NCBI GenBank assembly: GCA_003476685.1
Contig: DMVN01000029.1
Coordinates: 1-5,991, forward strand
From: Acidobacteriota bacterium
GTDB lineage: Bacteria; Acidobacteriota; Aminicenantia; Aminicenantales; Saccharicenantaceae
DNA: 5,991 nt
Direction of reading: 5' to 3'
Shown here: in pieces, positions 1-4,966 of the stretch
Position numbering within the stretch: position 1 is the stretch's first letter
Layout: each line of letters starts with the position of its first letter
Translations under genes and position numbers: made by a program
The notes under the pieces: generated by a model
Database searches by the model: none
Told to the model about the DNA's origin: nothing
Seen by the model: only the letters and a program-made list of their open reading frames with translations

Positions 1-407
1 GGGGAGCCAGCCGGGCCGTATTCATCGAGGCCTTGCCTCAGGCCGCCAGAATCATCCAGGCCAACCTGGCCCGCTGTCAAGCTGAGGACCTGGGACTGGT
101 GCTGAACCAGGAGTTCAACCGGGCGGTAATAGAGCTGGGTAAAAAGGGGGTAAAGTTTGACCTGATTTTTCTGGACCCTCCCTACCAGTTGCTGGAGGAA
201 CGTAATCCGCTCAAGGTAATAAGGAAGCGCGGCATCTTGAAGCCCTCGGGCCTGCTGATAATCAGGCATCATCGCCGCTATTCGCCCTCGCCTGAAGATT
301 TCAGGTTGCTTCGCCGGGTAGACTTCGGAGATGACCTCTTTTCCTTTTATTCCGGGGAAGTGGTGGCCGCGGCCAGAAATGAGAAGAAGGATGATGATTC
401 TGATTGA
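1..407 (+). CDS. rsmD: 16S rRNA (guanine(966)-N2)-methyltransferase RsmD, C-terminal part (5' end outside window)
   Basis: The reading frame is open from base 3 and ends at TGA 405-407, giving 134 visible residues. RsmD proteins are usually about 180-195 residues, so roughly the last 70% is present. Known role of the family: S-adenosylmethionine-dependent N2-methylation of G966 of 16S rRNA in the small subunit. Seen: GASRAVFIEA at visible residues 1-10, matching the end of the SAM-binding region where an acidic residue after the second strand contacts the ribose. Also seen: FDLIFLDPPY at about residues 52-61, carrying the DPPY catalytic motif of amino-group methyltransferases, and a C-terminal GDDLFSFYSGE segment like the 'RYGDT.LSFY' end of RsmD. 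The glycine-rich SAM motif I lies upstream of the window. A TTG at 33-35 is internal to the frame and is not the start. Other DPPY methyltransferases are possible, but size and the C-terminus favour RsmD. Confidence 0.88.
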   Translation, partial: GASRAVFIEALPQAARIIQANLARCQAEDLGLVLNQEFNRAVIELGKKGVKFDLIFLDPPYQLLEERNPLKVIRKRGILKPSGLLIIRHHRRYSPSPEDFRLLRRVDFGDDLFSFYSGEVVAAARNEKKDDDSD

Positions 408-432
408 ACTGAAGGGGATTATTTAGTAAAAT
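404..432 (+). promoter_or_regulatory. candidate sigma70-type promoter for the 287-residue hypothetical gene
   Basis: A TTGAAC box (404-409, overlapping the rsmD stop codon) and a TAAAAT box (427-432) are separated by 17 bases. They match the -35 consensus at 4 of 6 and the -10 consensus at 5 of 6. Transcription would start near 439, giving a leader of about 24 bases before the ATG at 463. The region 408-450 is clearly more AT-rich than the flanking genes. Prediction from the sequence only. Confidence 0.45.
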
Positions 433-462
433 TAAACAGTTATTTTAGCGGGTTGGTGAGCA

Positions 463-1326
463 ATGTCCAGGAACGACCGTAAGGTAGAGCCCTTCTGGGA
501 AAAGGAACCGGTCCTTAAAGAGGAGGAAATGTTTTCCGGCCTCGGGCCGGCCCGGGGGTCAATCCTTTTTCTCGGCCGCTACACGTTAAAAGAAGTGATG
601 GCTGTTCTGGCCAAAAAGAGCTTTTTCCGGGAAGCCAAGAAAAAAAATCTCTGGCCGATTAAATACCGGATGGATTCTTCCGCTTATCCCGTTCAGAGGC
701 TTCTTATCTACTGGGAAGATGAAAAACCGGAACGGATAATCGTTGACCTGAAAATAAGGGAAGCTGAGGTCAGCTTCACCGCCCCGCGCCGGCATGGCTA
801 TAAGCTGCCGCCCCAGCGCTGTCTGCTGTTCGAGTGGTTAACCCTGCAGAATCCCCGCCTGAGCTTTGATGACAAGCATCCGCCGCTGCCCGGACAGAAC
901 AAGCCCGGCTTGAGTCTTTCTAAGAAAATCCTGGAAATCTTTCTCCACCTGGGCCGGCTGATTAATCTTGACGCCCTGGTAGCTTTTCCAGCCTATTTTC
1001 ACAACGCCCTGCTTTTCTCTCGCTATTTTCAATTTGTCGACCCAGTTAAAGAGGGAGAAATCAAAGCTATCAGGAAGCAATTCAGCCATGTGCCCTTCCG
1101 GCAACTGGCCTGGGCGGTTCACCTGGGGTGTGTTCGGGACGAAGACGGCCGGGTCTATGAATGGCAGGCTGAGGAACAGGTTTTTCCGCTGACTCAGACC
1201 ATGAAAGACTACCTGGAATCAAAAATTTACCGGGAAATCGCCCGCCACGTGCAAAAGACGGCCACTTTCAGTCTGGACTGGGACCTTTTCCAGCAAAAGT
1301 CGCGGGACCAGGGCCTCCTTTACTGA
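463..1326 (+). CDS. hypothetical protein, possibly GNAT acetyltransferase-like in its C-terminal half
   Basis: The 287-residue protein has no signal peptide or membrane segment, so it is probably cytosolic. I do not recognise a named family. Residues 1-25 are highly charged. Residues 30-110 look like alternating strands and helices (SILFLGRYTLKEVMAVLA, RLLIYWEDEKPERIIVDLKI). The most distinctive parts are PLPGQNKPGLSLSKKI (141-156), followed by a helix, and YFHNALLFSRYFQFVDP (178-194). These recall the Q/R-x-x-G-x-G acetyl-CoA loop and the 'N..A..FY...GF' helix-strand of GNAT acetyltransferases, but the match is loose and is my inference. The ATG at 463 has only a poorly spaced GGTGAG before it. 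A second in-frame ATG at 529 follows GAGGAGG and would remove 22 residues. I kept the upstream start because codon use there looks coding. It lies between rsmD and rpmE, apparently with its own promoter. Function unknown. Confidence 0.8.
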   Translation: MSRNDRKVEPFWEKEPVLKEEEMFSGLGPARGSILFLGRYTLKEVMAVLAKKSFFREAKKKNLWPIKYRMDSSAYPVQRLLIYWEDEKPERIIVDLKIREAEVSFTAPRRHGYKLPPQRCLLFEWLTLQNPRLSFDDKHPPLPGQNKPGLSLSKKILEIFLHLGRLINLDALVAFPAYFHNALLFSRYFQFVDPVKEGEIKAIRKQFSHVPFRQLAWAVHLGCVRDEDGRVYEWQAEEQVFPLTQTMKDYLESKIYREIARHVQKTATFSLDWDLFQQKSRDQGLLY

Positions 1327-1347
1327 CAGTTCAAAAACTGCTATAAT
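1319..1347 (+). promoter_or_regulatory. candidate sigma70-type promoter for the rpmE-prfA-prmC cluster
   Basis: A perfect TATAAT box at 1342-1347 lies 17 bases downstream of TTTACT (1319-1324, 4 of 6 with TTGACA). The -35 box overlaps the last codons and stop of the preceding gene. Predicted transcription start is near 1354, followed by a leader of about 26 bases containing the GAGGAG ribosome binding site (1366-1371), 8 bases before the rpmE ATG. Tight downstream spacing suggests rpmE, prfA and prmC are co-transcribed from here. Confidence 0.6.
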
Positions 1348-1379
1348 CAATTGCCTTAAGAGTAAGAGGAGACAAGTTC

Positions 1380-1589
1380 ATGAAAAAAGGAATTCATCCA
1401 GAATACCAGGAATGCACCGTCATCTGCGCCTGTGGCAATACTTTTAAGACCAGGTCCACCAAAAAAGAAATAAGAGTGGAAATCTGTTCCCAGTGCCACC
1501 CCTTCTTCACCGGGAAGCAGAGAATAGTAGATACCGCTGGACGGGTGGAGAAATTCAGGAAGAAATATGCTACCAAGACCAAAAAATAA
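1380..1589 (+). CDS. rpmE: 50S ribosomal protein bL31, zinc-binding type
   Basis: This 69-residue protein is a standard-length L31, a component of the large ribosomal subunit that also bridges to the 30S head. Seen: MKKGIHPEY at the N-terminus, the usual 'MK.gIHP.y' opening. Four cysteines (C16, C18, C36, C39) in the arrangement CAC...CSQC form the zinc site of the 'C+' L31 class. [20 protein letters not shown] at 40-59 is the highly conserved core, and a lysine-rich tail follows. The ATG is preceded by GAGGAG with 8-base spacing. Known of the family: zinc-type L31 can be replaced by a cysteine-free paralogue (ykgM/ytiA type) under zinc limitation in some bacteria; no paralogue is present here. 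It is the first gene of the rpmE-prfA-prmC cluster, and its TAA is 5 bases before the prfA ATG. Confidence 0.97.
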   Translation: MKKGIHPEYQECTVICACGNTFKTRSTKKEIRVEICSQCHPFFTGKQRIVDTAGRVEKFRKKYATKTKK

Positions 1590-1594
1590 ACCTT

Positions 1595-2698
1595 ATGCTC
1601 CAGGAATTAAAGACTTTAGAGGACAAATATAAGCAGATTACCGCCCTTCTGTCCGACCCTCACATTTCAGCCAACCCCCAGAAAATAAAAGAATTATCAA
1701 GGGAAAGGTCTGAGCTCGAACCCCTGGTCAGGAAATATGAAGATTATAAAAAAGTAGTCAGGGAGCTCAGGGAAACCGAGTCCATCCTGAGCGATGGCCA
1801 AGCAGAGCCCGAGCTCAGGCGGCTGGCCGAGGCTGAACTGTCTCACCTCAGGGAAAAGAAAGACCGGCTGGAACAGGAATTGAAAAAACTCCTCCTGCCC
1901 CGGGACCCCAACGATGAGAAAAACGTCATCCTGGAAATCAGAGCCGGGGCCGGCGGGGACGAGGCCTCTCTCTTTGCTCAGGACCTGCTCCGGATGTACA
2001 CCCGTTACGCCGAGCACAAGGGCTGGAAATGGGAGCTGATGGACGTCAGCTATTCCCCGGTCGGTGGCATCAAAGAGGCCATCGTCAACATTCAGGGGAA
2101 AAGAGTCTACTCTTTCCTGAAATACGAGAGCGGGGTACACCGGGTGCAGCGGGTGCCGAAAACGGAAGCCTCCGGCCGGATTCATACCTCGACCGCCACC
2201 GTGGCCGTGCTGCCCGAAGCCGAGGAAATTGACCTGAAGCTTGACCCCAAGGACCTGAAGATTGAAGCTTTCGGTGCTTCCGGGCCCGGCGGCCAGAACG
2301 TTAACCGCAACTACACGGCCATCAGGGTAACCCACAAGCCATCGGGGCTGGTGGTCTCCTGCCAGGATGAAAAATCGCAACACCGCAATAAAGAAAAAGC
2401 CCTGAAGATTCTCAGGACCAGGCTGCTGGATATGGCCCGGCAGGAACAGCTAAGCCGGATATCCCGGGACAGAAAAAAACAGGTGGGAACCGGGGAGAGA
2501 AGCGAGAAGATCCGGACCTATAATTTCCCGCAATCCAGAATTACCGACCACCGTCTTAACGAAAACTTTTACAACGTGGAAAGCATCATGGACGGTGAAC
2601 TGGACGACCTGGTGGAGTGGCTGATTGTCCATTTCCAGACCAGGGCCCTGGAAGAAGAAAAATCGAGGTTGTCGCCGGAAGAACAAGTTGAAATATAA
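1595..2698 (+). CDS. prfA: peptide chain release factor 1 (RF1)
   Basis: The 367-residue protein recognises UAA and UAG stop codons on the ribosome and triggers release of the finished peptide. Seen: a charged helical N-terminal domain (1-105), RAGAGGDEA at 116-124, HRVQRVPKTE (182-191) containing the P-x-T stop-codon recognition motif (PKT 188-190) instead of the SPF of RF2, HTSTATVAVLPEAEE (197-211), GASGPGGQNVN (227-237) with the catalytic GGQ at 232-234, and GERSEKIRTYNFPQSRITDHR near 300-320, characteristic of RF1/RF2. The frame is open upstream to 1493 inside rpmE. I chose the ATG at 1595 because it gives the usual length and the typical opening MLQELKTLEDKYKQ...LLSDP. No clear ribosome binding site precedes it, so translation is probably coupled to rpmE. 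The C-terminus overlaps the prmC start by 11 bases. Slight oddities: PKT instead of the common PAT/PVT, and NVNRNYTAIR after GGQ. Confidence 0.96.
   Translation: MLQELKTLEDKYKQITALLSDPHISANPQKIKELSRERSELEPLVRKYEDYKKVVRELRETESILSDGQAEPELRRLAEAELSHLREKKDRLEQELKKLLLPRDPNDEKNVILEIRAGAGGDEASLFAQDLLRMYTRYAEHKGWKWELMDVSYSPVGGIKEAIVNIQGKRVYSFLKYESGVHRVQRVPKTEASGRIHTSTATVAVLPEAEEIDLKLDPKDLKIEAFGASGPGGQNVNRNYTAIRVTHKPSGLVVSCQDEKSQHRNKEKALKILRTRLLDMARQEQLSRISRDRKKQVGTGERSEKIRTYNFPQSRITDHRLNENFYNVESIMDGELDDLVEWLIVHFQTRALEEEKSRLSPEEQVEI
2677..2682 (+). promoter_or_regulatory. ribosome binding site deciding the TTG start of prmC
   Basis: GGAAGA lies 5 bases upstream of TTG 2688-2690, inside the last codons of prfA. 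No ATG or GTG in the prmC frame is near the expected protein start. An upstream in-frame TTG at 2625 would add 21 basic residues not expected for the family, so this site supports the TTG at 2688. Confidence 0.55.
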
Positions 2699-3542
2699 GA
2701 GTCTGGAACAACTTTTCCGCCAGACAGCCAGTCGTTTGAGCCTCTCCTCCTGTCCCTTCCTCGAAGCCCGGCTGCTGATTCAAAAAGCGGCTGGCTGGGA
2801 TGAATCAGAGTTTTTCCGGCAGCTGGATTCTCCAGTCAGGCCGGTTCTTTTAAGGAAACTGGAAACCCTGGTCAGGCGGAGGCTGTCCGGCTGGCCTGTG
2901 GCTTATCTCCTGGGCCGGAAAGAATTCTGGAGCCTGGAGTTCAAGGTCAACCGCCTGGTCTTAATCCCGCGTCCAGAAACAGAGCTGGTGGTGGAAAAGG
3001 TGCTATCGCTGCCCCTTTCTGATGAATGCCGCCTGCTCGATGTGGGCACCGGCTGCGGCAACCTGGCCGTGGCCCTGGCCAGGGAAAAGCCTTTGGCCAG
3101 AGTGGTGGCTGCGGATATTTCCAGACGAGCGCTGAGGCTGGCGGCCGAAAACGCCAGGAAAAACCGGGTGAAAAATATTACCTTTGTTCACAGTGACCTG
3201 CTCGAATATTTCATAAAGAGAAAGCTGCAGTTCGAAGCTATTGTCAGCAACCCGCCTTATGTTTCCCAGAGCGACTGGGAAAAGCTCGACCGGCCGGTCA
3301 GAGATTTTGAACCGAAAAGAGCTCTGGTGGCCGGTCCGACCGGACTGGAAATAATTGCCAGGTTGGTTAGCCAGGCCGACCTCTGCCTCCGGCCGGGCGG
3401 CTTTCTGGTTTTTGAGTTCGGAGCCGGGCAGGAAAAAGAAATTTTCAAATTATTTGGCCCGGGCTGGTCCCGGCCCGAAATCACCAAAGATTATTCGGGT
3501 CAGCCCAGGGTGATGTCGGCCAGGAAAACCAGTCAGAGCTAA
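2688..3542 (+). CDS. prmC: release factor glutamine N5-methyltransferase PrmC (HemK family)
   Basis: With the TTG start the protein has 284 residues, normal for PrmC. Known role: it transfers a methyl group from S-adenosylmethionine to the side-chain amide of the glutamine in the GGQ motif of RF1 and RF2, raising release efficiency. Its substrate is encoded immediately upstream. Seen: a helical N-terminal substrate-binding domain (about 1-75), GRKEFWSLEFKV (76-87) like the family 'G.keFygl.f.V', LIPRPETE (92-99), the SAM-binding motif LLDVGTGCGNLAVALA (116-131), the acidic end of the next strand AADIS (141-145), and the catalytic NPPY at 188-191. RDFEPKRALVAGPTGLE (205-221) and the C-terminal DYSGQPRVMSARK (268-280) also match the family. 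The start overlaps the prfA stop by 11 bases, indicating translational coupling. The gene ends 25 bases from the stop of the opposing HD-GYP gene. A longer form from TTG 2625 (305 residues) is less likely. Confidence 0.95.
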   Translation: MKYKSLEQLFRQTASRLSLSSCPFLEARLLIQKAAGWDESEFFRQLDSPVRPVLLRKLETLVRRRLSGWPVAYLLGRKEFWSLEFKVNRLVLIPRPETELVVEKVLSLPLSDECRLLDVGTGCGNLAVALAREKPLARVVAADISRRALRLAAENARKNRVKNITFVHSDLLEYFIKRKLQFEAIVSNPPYVSQSDWEKLDRPVRDFEPKRALVAGPTGLEIIARLVSQADLCLRPGGFLVFEFGAGQEKEIFKLFGPGWSRPEITKDYSGQPRVMSARKTSQS

Positions 3543-3567
3543 AGCCAGCCAGTGCGGTTAATTCAGT

Positions 3568-4689
3568 TTATTCGTTTTTTAGTTTGGCCAGGCGGTGGTA
3601 TTCCTCGAAAGAAGGTAGCAGCCTGGTAGTCTCAAAGCGGATTCTCTCCCAGCGGTCCAGCTCCAGGGCGCAGAAGGCTTCGACCACCAGCGGGTCAAAC
3701 TGGGTCCCGGCGTGGTTGACTATTTCCTGGCGGGCAGTCAAGAAATCCTGTTCCGGCCGGTAGGGACGGTGGGAGGTGATGGCATCCAGGGCGTCGGCCA
3801 GGGCGAAGATCCGGGCTTCCAGCGGGATCTCTTCCTTCTTCAACCCCCGGGGATAGCCGCTGCCGTCGTATTTCTCGTGATGGTAGAGGATAATGTTGCC
3901 CACTTCTTTGAGGAGTTTCATTTCCTTGATCAGGCCATAACCGAGCGTCGGGTGGAGCTTGATTTTCTCCCATTCCACCGGGGTCAGGGGCCCCGGCTTC
4001 TTCAAGATAGAATCGGGAATGGCAATCTTGCCGATGTCGTGGAGCAGCGCCCCCTTCCTGATGTTATCCAGGATTGCTTGGTCCCTGATGCCCAGGACTT
4101 CAGCCAGCACCTGGCTGTACTTGGAAACCGTCCTGGAATGACCGAAGGTCTCAACATCCCTCAGGTCCAGCGCGGTCATCAGGTTTTCTACCGTAGTGTC
4201 ATAAATTTCTTCCAGTTCCAGCATCTTCCGGATGTGGCGGGAATGCTCCAGTTTGAGCTTGGTCAGGTTCTTGAGATAGTATTCGTTTTCCAGCTTGAGC
4301 TGCCGCCTCTGGACTTCGGCCCGGAGGGCAGAAAAAATTGCCAGCAGGTTATTTCTGGGGCAGAGGAAGTCTATCAAATTCTCTTCAAGCGGCCGGAGAT
4401 ACTGGCCGGCAGCGGCCGCTGGTGTCAGCACTATCACGCTCAGGCGGGGATAGGATTTTTTTAACTGCTTGATGACCAGCGGCAGCTTGCGGTTGCTGCC
4501 CGAGTCGGCGGCCAGAACCAAAACTGCGTTCTTCAGACTGTTGGCTGAAGCCAGCTGATTTAAGCTGGCACTTTCTTCCACTTCGGCCGGCAACCGGTGG
4601 CAGATTTCGACCAGACGCTGCCTGAACTTGTTTTCCGGAATGACCAGGACTATTTTCAGGTGATGGTTATTATTAGCTCCGCCGCTCAT
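3568..4689 (-). CDS. HD-GYP domain protein with degenerate receiver-like N-terminus; probable cyclic-di-GMP phosphodiesterase
   Basis: The protein has 373 residues from the ATG at 4689. Residues 11-125 have the alternating strand-helix pattern of a response-regulator receiver: strands LKIVLVIPE, AVLVLAADS, LSVIVLTPA and LIDFLCPR. The acidic pair, phospho-acceptor aspartate and conserved lysine seem to be missing. A charged helix, probably coiled coil, follows (122-165). The HD-GYP domain covers about 165-360. Likely metal ligands are E180 and H184 (ETFGHS), H217 and D218 (HDIGK), H246, H270 and H271, and D299, with the signature HHEKYDGSGYPRGL at 270-283. The family hydrolyses cyclic di-GMP to GMP or pGpG. 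The glutamate four residues before the first histidine is the kind of residue linked to a trinuclear metal site in characterised members. An in-frame ATG at 4710 and TTG at 4713 would add 7 or 8 residues but lack a ribosome binding site. Convergent with prmC, divergent from the right-edge gene. Confidence 0.9.
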   Translation of the reverse strand: MSGGANNNHHLKIVLVIPENKFRQRLVEICHRLPAEVEESASLNQLASANSLKNAVLVLAADSGSNRKLPLVIKQLKKSYPRLSVIVLTPAAAAGQYLRPLEENLIDFLCPRNNLLAIFSALRAEVQRRQLKLENEYYLKNLTKLKLEHSRHIRKMLELEEIYDTTVENLMTALDLRDVETFGHSRTVSKYSQVLAEVLGIRDQAILDNIRKGALLHDIGKIAIPDSILKKPGPLTPVEWEKIKLHPTLGYGLIKEMKLLKEVGNIILYHHEKYDGSGYPRGLKKEEIPLEARIFALADALDAITSHRPYRPEQDFLTARQEIVNHAGTQFDPLVVEAFCALELDRWERIRFETTRLLPSFEEYHRLAKLKNE

Positions 4690-4698
4690 TTTCTTTAA

Positions 4699-4702
4699 TC
4701 CT
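4699..4702 (-). promoter_or_regulatory. ribosome binding site favouring the ATG at 4689 for the HD-GYP gene
   Basis: On the minus strand AGGA ends 9 bases before the ATG at 4689-4687. The alternative upstream codons (ATG at 4710, TTG at 4713) are preceded by AT-rich sequence without any purine-rich site. The spacing is slightly long, so support is moderate. Confidence 0.4.
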
Positions 4703-4730
4703 GTATACATCAAATTGTAATTTTAGGCAA
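4702..4730 (-). promoter_or_regulatory. weak candidate promoter for the HD-GYP gene
   Basis: Read on the minus strand, TTGCCT (4730-4725) and TATACA (4707-4702) are separated by 17 bases, each matching consensus at 4 of 6. Transcription would start near 4695, leaving almost no leader and excluding the AGGA site, so this promoter and that binding site do not fit together. Another -10-like TAAAAT (4725-4720) lacks a good -35. The true promoter is uncertain. Confidence 0.2.
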
Positions 4731-4771
4731 GTTTTTTGAAAAGCTTTGGCCAGGGCTGCCATAATTTCTTT

Positions 4772-4798
4772 CAGTCAGACAGAAATTCTGGCTGTCAG
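4772..4798. repeat. imperfect inverted repeat, possible operator
   Basis: A perfect odd palindrome CAGAAATTCTG (4780-4790) is centred on 4785. Pairing continues outward imperfectly, with 10 of 13 positions complementary across 4772-4798, including GACAG on the left and CTGTC on the right. The dyad lies about 95 bases upstream of the HD-GYP start and about 100 bases upstream of the right-hand promoter. A regulator-binding role is inference, and the match could be chance. Confidence 0.3.
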
Positions 4799-4896
4799 CG
4801 GGGGTGATATTTCTGGCCAGAGTTCGCCTCTGCTGGTTAGATTGTTTCCCCCTTCCCTGTGGCTAAATTCCCCGATCAGCTCACCCGTCATTTGCC

Positions 4897-4926
4897 TTGA
4901 CAGGCGGAACGGGTTGAATTTAGAAT
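4897..4926 (+). promoter_or_regulatory. strong sigma70-type promoter for the coiled-coil gene
   Basis: A perfect TTGACA (4897-4902) is followed after 18 bases by TAGAAT (4921-4926, 5 of 6 with TATAAT). Predicted start is near 4933, giving a leader of about 34 bases with the ribosome binding site AAGGA (4955-4959), 7 bases before the ATG at 4967. This is the closest match to consensus in the window. Confidence 0.7.
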
Positions 4927-4966
4927 AGCCTTGCCAGGGCCGAAAAAAAAGGCAAAGGACAGGGCT

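Larger units (their letters stand above)
4690..4966. other. divergent intergenic region
   Basis: This 277-base stretch separates the start codons of the HD-GYP gene and the coiled-coil gene. It contains an AT-rich segment next to the HD-GYP start, an imperfect dyad near 4785, and a strong promoter toward the right-hand gene. A 60-codon open frame on the + strand (4746-4928) has no ribosome binding site or recognisable protein features, so I see no gene here. Confidence 0.6.

Noticed and set aside
1493..1594. Upstream extension of the prfA frame inside rpmE (34 extra codons)
   Set aside because: It overlaps the conserved rpmE coding sequence, would give an RF1 longer than normal, and the typical RF1 N-terminus begins exactly at the ATG at 1595.
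1697..2383. 228-residue open frame on the minus strand
   Set aside because: Antisense shadow of prfA. The conserved release factor motifs are on the + strand.
3543..3567. Bidirectional terminator between convergent prmC and HD-GYP genes
   Set aside because: There is a T-run at about 3574-3579, but I could not find a GC-rich stem in front of it on either strand. The gap is only 25 bases.
3712..4464. 250-residue open frame on the + strand
   Set aside because: Antisense shadow of the HD-GYP gene, whose motifs on the minus strand are unmistakable.
4746..4928. 60-residue open frame on the + strand in the divergent intergenic region
   Set aside because: No ribosome binding site and no recognisable protein features, and it overlaps the promoter of the downstream gene.
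4929..4958. Leader hairpin (CCTTGCC with GGCAAAGG) that might hide the ribosome binding site of the coiled-coil gene
   Set aside because: Only about five clean pairs with a 15-base loop. The left arm lies at or before the predicted transcription start, so it may not be in the mRNA.
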